The translations under genes were made by a program, and so were the position numbers. Shown here one piece after another: positions 13,131-19,920 of a DNA stretch of 23,142 bases (positions within the stretch are counted from its first letter, which is position 1; the number at the start of each line of letters is the position of its first letter). The notes under the pieces are model-generated. The model ran no database searches, was not told where the DNA came from, and was given only the letters and a program-made list of their open reading frames with translations. Source of the stretch: Anaerolineae bacterium (GTDB lineage Bacteria; Chloroflexota; Anaerolineae; 4572-78; J111); NCBI GenBank assembly GCA_023151115.1, contig JAKLJP010000079.1, positions 1 to 23,142 of the forward strand. The letters run 5' to 3'.

Positions 13131-15440
13131 TCAAACGGCCAGCCGTTCCATCAATTCCTGCACCTGTTTGAGTTCCCACTGGGCGTTCATAGGGGCCAGC
13201 AGGTCAAAAGCTTCGTGGGCAAAATCTGCGGCTTGAGCGGGTTGTCCGTGAGCTTCATAAAAGAGGGCCAGGCCGAGTTTAGCCATGGCCACCACGCGGT
13301 GATTACCATATTTGCCATGCACATCCAGATAAGCGCGAAAGTGGTTTACCGCTTGCTCATGCTGCCCCAGGCCCAGGTCGGCAAAACCCAGCCACACTTC
13401 GGAGGAGGGATCGCGATAGGGGCTGCCGGCCAAACATTGGATGCTTTCGAGATAATAAGCTTTGGCCTGTTCATAATCGTGAATGTAGCGGGCAATATGT
13501 CCGGCGGCTTGCAAAGCGCGATGTCTGAATAACGGGTTATGGGTGCTGCTCAAGGCAATTTCCACATTATTCTGGGCTGCGGTTAGCTCCTCATCCAATT
13601 GCAAGGCTTTGTAGGCCCGGTAGGTGTGGCCTAAAGCGATAGCCTCGCGCAAATTAATCTCCTTGGCCAGTTGGATACCCTGGCTCAAATACTTTTCGGT
13701 GGTGTCGTAATCACCCCGCAACAGATAAATTGACCCCAGCCCGTGGACCAAAAACCAAACTTCGTCTTCTTTGGCCCCTAACATTTTGGCGGCAGTCAGG
13801 GCATACTCGCTGCATTTTATCCGTTTGTCAGGGTGCCCCTGATAGTAGACCGGGTGGACGATGGCTTTGGCCAGGGCTAACACCTGCTCCCAATTTTTGT
13901 GGGCATAAGCCCACTCAATGGCGATAAGCAAGTTGGGTAGCTCTTGATGGATTTCGGCGTACTGGCCGGCGGTCCAGGCGGCGAAATCCCAGAAGCCACG
14001 CCCGGCTTTTTTCTCGCTCCAGGCGGCAAAGAAATTGCAGAAATTGGTTTTCAGTTCCGCTATTTTTTGGGGACTGGCCCCGCCGTTGTTGCGCAGCGCG
14101 TGCAGCGACAAATCTACACCCAATTGATGGCGGGCAAAGATTTGGGTGAGCGGGTGCAGCCAGTAGCGCTGCTGGCTCAGGTCTAACGCTTCGCTGGCTT
14201 CCAGCAGCGACATGCCGACCAACTGCTCGATGGCTTTGAAATAGTCAAATTCCGCTACCTTTGACACGGCGGCCAGCGCGGCTCGACTGGCCGAAGAGAC
14301 AAACAACGACATCGCCAGCAAGACCTGGCGGGTTTCGTCATCTAGCAATTTCCAGGCTTCGGCAAAGATGTAATCAAAAACCTCGCTGACCATCTGGCTG
14401 GCCCGGTACAGTTCATCCACCACCGTGTGGAAGGGCAGTCCTTTTTGCTTGATTAAGCCCAGCGACAGTTCGACCGCTTTGGGGTTGTTGCCGGTAGCAA
14501 CGGCCAAGCGCTGTAGCGTATCATCGTCGGCTCCGGCCACCACTTCCAGGCCGATACGGTGGCTGTGGCGGCGAATCAGAGTCAGGATTTCAGCATCCTT
14601 GAGACCGTACAGGGGAATATCCCACACCCGGCGAAGCTGTTTGTAGCGGGTTGTCACCAGGGCCAGGCTGGGTTCCGGGATCTGTTCTAAAAATCTCACC
14701 AGGGCCAGGTCGGTCACGGTTTCCAGATTGTCGGCCAGCAGCAGGGTGCGGTGGCTGCGGAGCAACTTGTCTACCGCCCCCACTTTCTGTTCGGGCGGCA
14801 GTTGGGCCAGGTGCGGGTAATCGAGCACACGAGCGATAGTATCCAGCACGTGGTCCAACCGCAGGTTAAAATCGGGGTAATCGCGGGCCGAAGTCCAGAC
14901 TACCGCATCGAAGGGGTGGGCAATGGTCAGGCTGGGGCCGGGCAAACAACGGTGGGCGACCTCGATAGCCAGGCTGGTTTTGCCGATACCGCCCATGCCC
15001 TCAATCGAAGCCAGCGGCCAGCGCGATGTTTCGACCCATTCCAGGACGCGGGCCACTTCGGCCTCCCGGCCGATAAATTCGCCGTAGCGGGGGGGGAGAT
15101 TGTGAAAAACGCGGGGGACTTCGCGTTCGCCGGGTTGGGCTGAGGGAGCGGGAAATAGGCGGTCCAGCACTACTTCCGGCGCAGGAAAACCACCCTGAAT
15201 CAGAAACCGCCGGCCCCAGGTGCGGTCCACCCGGCCATGCTGCTGGCAGTAGGCCGTCAAAAATTCCAACCGCTGCAGGTCGTTGGGAACATAGCCGCGC
15301 TTCCAACGCTGAACCGTGTGCGGCGACACACATAGGGCTTCGCCGATTTCTTCCTCGACGATGCTGACCTTTTTGCCCTGGCGATTGGCAACGCTGTCAA
15401 TGCCTTCTTTTAAGAGTAATTTGAATTCGGAGTTTGTCAT
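13131..15440 (-). CDS. STAND (NB-ARC-like) ATPase with N-terminal HTH and C-terminal TPR-like repeats
   Basis: This 769-residue protein has three parts. Residues 1-85 form a helix-turn-helix-like region (IGEALCVSPHTVQRWKRG, 32-49). Residues 120-400 form a STAND NTPase with the Walker A motif EGMGGIGKTS (147-156), the Walker B stretch RTLLLADNLE (231-240), ALVTTRY (260-266) and GNNPKAVEL (317-325), the counterpart of the plant GLPLAL motif. A long C-terminal half of paired helices (RGDYDTTEKYLSQGIQLA and similar) looks like TPR repeats that sense a ligand. Family members act as ligand-triggered switches in transcription control or antiphage immunity. The frame is open to 15491, but that part is translated repeat DNA, so the ATG at 15440 is chosen. 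A divergent micropeptide gene lies 445 bases away. No effector domain is visible beyond the HTH. Confidence 0.85.
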   Translation of the reverse strand: MTNSEFKLLLKEGIDSVANRQGKKVSIVEEEIGEALCVSPHTVQRWKRGYVPNDLQRLEFLTAYCQQHGRVDRTWGRRFLIQGGFPAPEVVLDRLFPAPSAQPGEREVPRVFHNLPPRYGEFIGREAEVARVLEWVETSRWPLASIEGMGGIGKTSLAIEVAHRCLPGPSLTIAHPFDAVVWTSARDYPDFNLRLDHVLDTIARVLDYPHLAQLPPEQKVGAVDKLLRSHRTLLLADNLETVTDLALVRFLEQIPEPSLALVTTRYKQLRRVWDIPLYGLKDAEILTLIRRHSHRIGLEVVAGADDDTLQRLAVATGNNPKAVELSLGLIKQKGLPFHTVVDELYRASQMVSEVFDYIFAEAWKLLDDETRQVLLAMSLFVSSASRAALAAVSKVAEFDYFKAIEQLVGMSLLEASEALDLSQQRYWLHPLTQIFARHQLGVDLSLHALRNNGGASPQKIAELKTNFCNFFAAWSEKKAGRGFWDFAAWTAGQYAEIHQELPNLLIAIEWAYAHKNWEQVLALAKAIVHPVYYQGHPDKRIKCSEYALTAAKMLGAKEDEVWFLVHGLGSIYLLRGDYDTTEKYLSQGIQLAKEINLREAIALGHTYRAYKALQLDEELTAAQNNVEIALSSTHNPLFRHRALQAAGHIARYIHDYEQAKAYYLESIQCLAGSPYRDPSSEVWLGFADLGLGQHEQAVNHFRAYLDVHGKYGNHRVVAMAKLGLALFYEAHGQPAQAADFAHEAFDLLAPMNAQWELKQVQELMERLAV

Positions 15441-15460
15441 AGGTGTTCTTTCAAAGTAGC

Positions 15461-15511
15461 AGGTAGCAGGGTAGCAAGGTCGCAAGGGCATAAATTGCTA
15501 CTCTGCTACCT
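15461..15511. repeat. GTAGCA-repeat hairpin before the STAND gene
   Basis: The arm at 15461-15477 (AGGTAGCAGGGTAGCAA) and the arm at 15495-15511 are reverse complements at 16 of 17 positions, separated by 17 bases. The left arm is the end of a short GTAGCAG tandem array starting near 15456. It begins 20 bases upstream of the STAND start codon, so it would form in the mRNA leader. Confidence 0.75.
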
Positions 15512-15539
15512 CACCCCTTCGGGTGCGCCGAAGGGCGTG
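15512..15539 (+). repeat. 28-base dispersed palindromic repeat, copy 1
   Basis: This 28-base sequence (beginning CACCCCTTCGGG) is the exact reverse complement of 22962-22989. Internally it is a hairpin: CCCTTCGG pairs with CCGAAGGG around a five-base loop. It directly follows the GTAGCA hairpin in the region upstream of the STAND gene. Confidence 0.85.
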
Positions 15540-15578
15540 CTACCTGTTTTCGGTGACGAAAATTTTCCTGGCGACGAT

Positions 15579-15670
15579 GTTAACGCTTTGCCTACCTTTA
15601 CACTGCGTAAAGTAAACTCCCCAGGAACGCCGGTAAGCTGGGAGGGTTATTTCATGTAGATGGCGTTAGC
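15579..15670. other. Possible three-way-junction RNA or DNA structure in the STAND upstream gap
   Basis: Three nested stems can be drawn by eye. An outer GTTAACGC (15579-15586) pairs with GCGTTAGC (15663-15670) with one G-U. Inside are CTTTAC (15596-15601) with GTAAAG (15607-15612), and CTCCCCAG (15617-15624) with CTGGGAG (15638-15644) with one bulge. It matches no riboswitch class I can recall. It may be a leader element of the STAND gene or chance. Confidence 0.3.
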
Positions 15671-15676
15671 AAACAA

Positions 15677-15682
15677 ACTATA
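15677..15682 (-). promoter_or_regulatory. Possible -10 element for the STAND gene
   Basis: TATAGT on the minus strand matches five of six -10 positions, but no good -35 lies 16-18 bases upstream. If used, the leader would be about 230 bases and include the 15579-15670 stems, the 28-base palindrome and the GTAGCA hairpin. Confidence 0.25.
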
Positions 15683-15779
15683 GAAACATCATAAAAGCGA
15701 AGCCTGGCAAAAAGTAGTAGTTTGGCTACGAAAAACCGTAAGATTTAATTTTAGTCCCATGTGGCTGAAAGAAAAAAAT

Positions 15780-15823
15780 TTGTAGTAAATCTACAAGAAT
15801 TATTAGGCTCAAGGAGTTATACT
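15780..15823 (+). promoter_or_regulatory. Palindrome plus -10 element for the micropeptide gene
   Basis: TTGTAG (15780-15785), five bases, then CTACAA (15791-15796) form a perfect palindrome. TATACT at 15818-15823 matches five of six -10 positions, with no usable -35. If transcription starts near 15830 the palindrome is centred at about -42, the usual place for an activator that replaces the -35 contact. A looser GTAG/CTAC pair lies upstream at 15714-15729. The regulator is unknown. Confidence 0.45.
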
Positions 15824-15885
15824 GCGGCTAAGAATAAAGAAAAGGCAAATGTTAGCTCTCGTTTATGAGCAGAAAAGAGGGAAAA

Positions 15886-15996
15886 ATGTTTGTGTTTCTA
15901 TTGGTTGTATTAGCCATTTTAATCTTTATGTTGGGCTTTAGTTTGTTGGCGGCGCATATCGTAGCCATTCATCGCATGGGGGGACGGGGGTATTAA
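15886..15996 (+). CDS. 36-residue single-span membrane micropeptide
   Basis: The peptide begins MFVFLLVVLAILIFMLGF: one hydrophobic span of about 25 residues followed by a short tail HIVAIHRMGGRGY with two His and two Arg. It is the only gene I can support on the plus strand. Evidence that it is real: a GAGGG ribosome binding site four bases before the ATG, a promoter-like region with a palindrome at 15780-15823, and a perfect terminator hairpin 50 bases past the stop. An in-frame ATG at 15865 would add seven residues but has no ribosome binding site. Such peptides may be subunits of membrane complexes, type I toxin-like peptides or stress peptides; nothing here decides between these. It is divergent from the STAND gene and convergent with sdhB. 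Confidence 0.6.
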   Translation: MFVFLLVVLAILIFMLGFSLLAAHIVAIHRMGGRGY

Positions 15997-16045
15997 TGAT
16001 TGACTTATCGGCGCGTCCCGCCAGGCAAAAGAGAGTTTTAAAGAT

Positions 16046-16077
16046 AAAAAGGCGAGGAGTTTTATCCTCGCCTTTTT
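16046..16077. terminator. Bidirectional intrinsic terminator
   Basis: A perfect 13-base stem (AAAAAGGCGAGGA at 16046-16058 with its complement at 16065-16077) has a six-base loop. It carries a T run on the 3' side in both directions. It lies between the plus-strand micropeptide gene and the end of sdhB on the minus strand and should end both transcripts. Confidence 0.92.
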
Positions 16078-16089
16078 CATTCTTAGCCT

Positions 16090-16863
16090 TTAACGGCGGC
16101 CATTGGGAGTGACGCCCAGCAGCGTCGCTTTGATTAGTTCGCCGTTCATTCGCGAGATGAAATCCTGGCTGATTTCTTTGGGGCAGACGGCTGTACATTC
16201 ACCGATGTTGGTACAGCCGCCAAAACCCTCGTTATCCATGGCCTGGACCATATTGATGACCCGCTGGTACCGTTCTACCTGGCCCTGCGGCAGCAGCGAC
16301 AGGTGTGAAACTTTAGCCGCGGTGAAAAGCATGGCCGACCCATTGGGACAGGCAGCCACACAAGCGCCACACCCGATACAAGCGGCAGCATCCATGGCCC
16401 GGTCGGCGTCTTTTTTAGCCACCGGAATGGAATTAGCTTCGGGGGCGCTGCCGGTCGAGGCCGAGATAAAGCCGCCGGCCTGAATAATCCGGTCAAAAGC
16501 GCCGCGATCCACCACCAAATCTTTGAGAATGGGGAAGGGTTTGGCCCGCCAGGGTTCGATGATAATGGTATCGCCATCTTTGAAATGGCGCATATGTAAC
16601 TGGCAGGTGGTGATGGCCACCTCACCGTGATTTTGGCCGTGCGCTACGCCATTAATCATCAAACTACACATGCCGCAGATACCCTCGCGGCAGTCGTGGT
16701 CAAAAGCCACCGGCTCCTGGCCCTGGGTGGTCAACTTCTCGTTGAGCAGGTCGAGCATCTCCAAAAACGAGGAGTCCGGGCTAACATCTTCGATGTCGTA
16801 ATCAACCAACTGGCCCGCCGCGTTGGCCTTTTTCTGTCGCCAGATTTTGAGGTGTAGGTTCAT
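16090..16863 (-). CDS. sdhB: Succinate dehydrogenase/fumarate reductase iron-sulfur subunit
   Basis: This 257-residue subunit passes electrons from the flavin of SdhA to quinone at the membrane subunit. Ligands for all three clusters are visible: 2Fe-2S by Cys58, Cys63, Cys66 and Cys87 ([10 protein letters not shown]...C); 4Fe-4S by Cys162, Cys165, Cys168 and Cys227; 3Fe-4S by Cys172, Cys217 and Cys223. It is the last gene of the sdhCAB operon, followed by a terminator. An AGGAGG site lies 12 bases before the ATG, a long spacing, and its first bases fall in the base of a 9-base-pair hairpin (16879-16898). The 91-base gap to sdhA is filled by hairpin-forming repeats, unusual within this operon. 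Confidence 0.95.
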   Translation of the reverse strand: MNLHLKIWRQKKANAAGQLVDYDIEDVSPDSSFLEMLDLLNEKLTTQGQEPVAFDHDCREGICGMCSLMINGVAHGQNHGEVAITTCQLHMRHFKDGDTIIIEPWRAKPFPILKDLVVDRGAFDRIIQAGGFISASTGSAPEANSIPVAKKDADRAMDAAACIGCGACVAACPNGSAMLFTAAKVSHLSLLPQGQVERYQRVINMVQAMDNEGFGGCTNIGECTAVCPKEISQDFISRMNGELIKATLLGVTPNGRR

Positions 16864-16878
16864 AGGTATTATTTGCCT

Positions 16879-16954
16879 CCTTGGCTATCTAGCCAAGGCT
16901 AAGGCTGAGGCTGAGGCGGTGAAAAGTATCTTAGCCTTAGCCTCAGCCTTAGCC
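16879..16954. repeat. Hexamer-repeat hairpins between sdhA and sdhB
   Basis: CCTTGGCTA (16879-16887) and TAGCCAAGG (16890-16898) form a tight hairpin next to the sdhB ribosome binding site. GGCTAAGGCTGAGGC (16897-16911) is perfectly complementary to 16940-16954, giving a 15-base-pair stem built from AAGGCT/GAGGCT hexamers. The second arm ends one base from the sdhA stop codon. The structure could stabilise the sdhA end or lower sdhB translation. Confidence 0.8.
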
Positions 16955-18925
16955 TTATTTGTAACTCCGCTGCGATAGTTTGACGTACTCAAACTCCAAC
17001 GGCTCTTTGTTAAGGATGGGGGCGCTGTTATCGCCGCTAAACTGCCAGGCGGCGACGTAGGCAAAGTTTTCGTCGTCACGCCTGGCTTCGCCTTCTTCCG
17101 TTTGATATTCCTCGCGGAAGTGACCGCCGCAAGACTCGTTGCGGTGTAGGGCGTCAAGGCAGAGCAGTTCGGCCAGTTCGATGAAGTCGGCCACTCGCCC
17201 GGCCATTTCGAGGCTCTGGTTCAGGTCGTTGCTTTCGCCGGGGACGTTGATATTTTGCCAAAACTCGGCTTTGATTTCGGGCAGGCGGGCCAAAGCTTCC
17301 TTCAGGCTGGCTTCGGTCCGGCCCATGCCGCAGTTATCCCACATCACCTGGCCCAGCTCGCGGTGCAGTTCGCTGACCGTCCGCTTGCCTTTGATGCTGA
17401 GCAGGCGGTTGACCCGCTGGGCTACTTCGGCTTCCGTCTCTTTGAAGGCTGCGTGACTGGTTTCAACCTTTTCCTGCTTGGTTGAAGCCAGGTAGTTGCC
17501 CAGGGTGTAGGGCAGGATGAAGTAACCGTCGGCCAGCCCTTGCATCAGGGCGCTGGCCCCCAGCCGGTTGGCCCCGTGGTCGGAGAAGTTGGCCTCGCCG
17601 GCGACAAACAAACCGGGGATGGTGCTCATGAGGTTGTAATCTACCCACAGCCCACCCATGGTGTAATGCAGCGCCGGGTAGATACGCATAGGTATCTCAT
17701 AAGCGTCTTCGCCGGTGATGCTCTTGTAGATGTCGAACAGGTTGCCGTACCGTTCCTGGATGACCTTTTTGCCCAGCCGCTTGATGGCATCGGCAAAATC
17801 CAGGTAAACCCCGTTTTTGAGCGGGCCAACCCCGTGGCCGTCGTCAACCACCCGCTTGGCCGCCCGCGAGGCGATGTCACGCGGAACCAGGTTGCCAAAA
17901 GCGGGATAGCGCTCTTCCAGATAGTAGTAGCGGTCGGCCTCGGGAATTTGGTTGGGGTTGCGGTTATCGTCCTTTTGGCGCGGCACCCAGATGCGGCCAT
18001 CGTTGCGCAGCGATTCGCTCATGAGGGTTAATTTTGACTGGTGCTCGCCTGAAGGCGGAATGCAAGTGGGGTGAATTTGGGTGAAGCAGGGGTTGGCAAA
18101 AAACGCGCCGCGCTTGTAAGCCCGCCAGATGGCGGTGGCGTTGCAGCCTTTGGCGTTGGTTGAGAGATAGTAAACGTTGCTGTAGCCACCGGTCGCCAGC
18201 ACCACCGCATCGCCGGCGTGAGAACGAACCTCGCCTGTGACCATATCGCGGACGACAATACCCCGCGCCCGGCCATTAACCACGACCAGATCGAGCATTT
18301 CGGTGCGGGGGTACATTTTGACTGCGCCCAGCCCAATCTGCCGTTCCAGGGCTTGATAAGCCCCCAGCAGCAACTGCTGGCCGGTCTGCCCGCGAGCGTA
18401 AAAGGTGCGCGAAACCTGCGCCCCGCCAAAGGAGCGGTTGTCGAGCAAGCCGCCATACTCACGGGCAAAGGGCACGCCCTGGGCCACGCACTGGTCAATA
18501 ATGTTGACGCTAACCTGGGCCAGCCGGTAAACGTTGGCCTCGCGGGCGCGGTAATCGCCACCTTTAACGGTGTCGTAAAAGAGGCGGTAGATACTGTCGC
18601 CGTCGTTGCGGTAGTTTTTGGCGGCATTGATCCCGCCCTGGGCGGCCACGCTGTGCGCCCGGCGCGGGCTGTCTTGATAGCAGAAACATTCCACATTGTA
18701 GCCCTGCTCGGCCAGCGCCGCCGCCGCCGAGGCCCCGGCCAGGCCAGAACCGACGATAATAATATTGAATTTGCGCCGGTTGGCCGGGTTGACCAGCTTC
18801 ATCTCAAAGCGATGTTTGTCCCACTTTTCCTGGATAGGGCCGCTAGGGATACCGGCGTTCAGCGTCGCCTCGGTAAATTTGGGCAGGGCGCCTACTTGAA
18901 CTTCGGGTTGTGTGGTTGTTGCCAT
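16955..18925 (-). CDS. sdhA: Succinate dehydrogenase/fumarate reductase flavoprotein subunit
   Basis: This 656-residue catalytic subunit oxidises succinate to fumarate (or the reverse) with covalent FAD. The FAD-binding motif is GSGLAG (59-64), and His91 in [17 protein letters not shown] is the probable covalent flavin site. The substrate region includes IHPTC and SESLRNDGR, and the late [21 protein letters not shown] block is intact. Length and the N-terminal extension fit the family that pairs with a single large cytochrome b subunit. A GAGAGGA site precedes the ATG. It lies 22 bases after sdhC in the sdhC-A-B order typical of menaquinone-linked B-type complexes. Direction of the reaction cannot be told from sequence alone. 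Confidence 0.95.
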   Translation of the reverse strand: MATTTQPEVQVGALPKFTEATLNAGIPSGPIQEKWDKHRFEMKLVNPANRRKFNIIIVGSGLAGASAAAALAEQGYNVECFCYQDSPRRAHSVAAQGGINAAKNYRNDGDSIYRLFYDTVKGGDYRAREANVYRLAQVSVNIIDQCVAQGVPFAREYGGLLDNRSFGGAQVSRTFYARGQTGQQLLLGAYQALERQIGLGAVKMYPRTEMLDLVVVNGRARGIVVRDMVTGEVRSHAGDAVVLATGGYSNVYYLSTNAKGCNATAIWRAYKRGAFFANPCFTQIHPTCIPPSGEHQSKLTLMSESLRNDGRIWVPRQKDDNRNPNQIPEADRYYYLEERYPAFGNLVPRDIASRAAKRVVDDGHGVGPLKNGVYLDFADAIKRLGKKVIQERYGNLFDIYKSITGEDAYEIPMRIYPALHYTMGGLWVDYNLMSTIPGLFVAGEANFSDHGANRLGASALMQGLADGYFILPYTLGNYLASTKQEKVETSHAAFKETEAEVAQRVNRLLSIKGKRTVSELHRELGQVMWDNCGMGRTEASLKEALARLPEIKAEFWQNINVPGESNDLNQSLEMAGRVADFIELAELLCLDALHRNESCGGHFREEYQTEEGEARRDDENFAYVAAWQFSGDNSAPILNKEPLEFEYVKLSQRSYK

Positions 18926-18947
18926 GATGAGAGTCCTCTCTCCTTAT

Positions 18948-19649
18948 CTAACTGATGATCCCGAATATAATAGCCAGGGGGATCAGAGCAAAGCCGCCGG
19001 CGATAACAATGGCCAACACCAGGCTCAAGAGTCGCAGGGGCTGGGTATAGGTATGATTGTTTAAGCCCAGGGTTTGGAACATGCTCCAGGCCCCGTGATA
19101 CAGGTGGAAGCCCAGGGCGACCATCGCCACCAGATAAAAAATGGCCGGCAAATAGAAATACGATTTGAAGCCGGCCACCAGGTTATGGTAGGCGTCATCC
19201 CAGCGAAAATCGGGGTGAACCCCCGGTACGCCCCAGGTAAAGTGCATAAGGTGCAAGATGATAAAGACAAAGAGGACCACCCCGCCCAGCCTCATATATA
19301 AGGCGGCCGGATTAGCCTGGAGTTTGACATGTTTGACATACTTGGTGGACCTGGCTCGCTCGGCATCCTGGTAAAGCGACCAGGCGGCCCAGGTGTGCAG
19401 CACCACCGCGCCAATCAGCACCAACCGGGCAATCCAGAGCAGGTGCGAGTGGCCGAAGATTGGCGCACCCAGTTCGCGCAGACCTTCGGCATAATGATTA
19501 AAATACTCCACCCCCAAAAAGGCTTTGAGATTGCCGTACATGTGCATAACCACATAGCCAATCCCAATCAAGCCAGTCACAGCCATAATCACCTTTTTGC
19601 CGATAGAAGTGCGATACAGGCTTAACACCCCCACGTTCATTACACCCAT
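18948..19649 (-). CDS. sdhC: Succinate dehydrogenase cytochrome b subunit (b558 type)
   Basis: This 233-residue membrane anchor has five hydrophobic segments (about 21-40, 69-93, 120-140, 166-192 and 206-232). His residues suited to bind two b hemes lie inside or near them: His36, His85, His133 or His136, and His182. One large subunit with two hemes marks the B-type complex, which needs no SdhD; none is found. The frame is open to 19685, but a near-perfect AAAGGAGG ribosome binding site eight bases before the ATG at 19649 fixes the start. It is the first gene of sdhCAB, with a promoter at 19859-19887 and a leader of about 200 bases containing a hairpin. Confidence 0.93.
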   Translation of the reverse strand: MGVMNVGVLSLYRTSIGKKVIMAVTGLIGIGYVVMHMYGNLKAFLGVEYFNHYAEGLRELGAPIFGHSHLLWIARLVLIGAVVLHTWAAWSLYQDAERARSTKYVKHVKLQANPAALYMRLGGVVLFVFIILHLMHFTWGVPGVHPDFRWDDAYHNLVAGFKSYFYLPAIFYLVAMVALGFHLYHGAWSMFQTLGLNNHTYTQPLRLLSLVLAIVIAGGFALIPLAIIFGIIS

Positions 19650-19756
19650 GTAAGAAACCTCCTTTGTCAATAGACCGCCGGCCACTGACCGCCGCCCGCC
19701 GAAAAAACAGCTTTAAGGTGTACGGTAAATGGCAATGGCTCCTTTAATATTAAAGA

Positions 19757-19797
19757 GGAACTGAGGGAACTAAGCTAACCTTACTTCCCTCAATTCC
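19757..19797. repeat. Hairpin in the sdhC leader
   Basis: GGAACTGAGGGAA (19757-19769) pairs with TTCCCTCAATTCC (19785-19797) over 13 positions with one G-U or mismatch, around a 15-base loop. Extra AGTTCC/GGAACT copies flank it. It lies about 110 bases upstream of sdhC inside the predicted leader and has no T run, so it is more likely a stability or control element than a terminator. Confidence 0.65.
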
Positions 19798-19858
19798 TTT
19801 AGTTCCATTCGCTCCCTTTTGAAAGATTTGTGGGATTTTTTACAAACGAATGGGCGGG

Positions 19859-19887
19859 ATTATACATCTTTGTCAAATGAGAGGCAA
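19859..19887 (-). promoter_or_regulatory. Promoter of sdhCAB
   Basis: On the minus strand a perfect -10 TATAAT (19864-19859) lies 17 bases after TTGCCT (19887-19882), a four-of-six -35. Transcription should start near 19852, giving a leader of about 200 bases. It lies just past the stop of the ABC permease gene. Confidence 0.65.
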
Positions 19888-19920
19888 ACGCTTTTTGGGA
19901 TTTTTGGGGAAGGGGATAAA

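Noticed and set aside
15441..15491. N-terminal extension of the STAND protein to 15491
   Set aside because: The extra 17 codons are translated GTAGCA repeat DNA. The HTH region begins properly at the ATG at 15440.
15665..15750. Cyclic di-GMP-I riboswitch
   Set aside because: GCAAAC and AGCGAAGCC recall two conserved pieces, but the stem between them does not pair well and the tetraloop receptor arrangement is missing.
19859..19876. TTGACA (minus strand, 19876-19871) as -35 for the TATAAT at 19859-19864
   Set aside because: The spacing is only 6 bases. TTGCCT at 19882-19887 gives the proper 17-base spacing.
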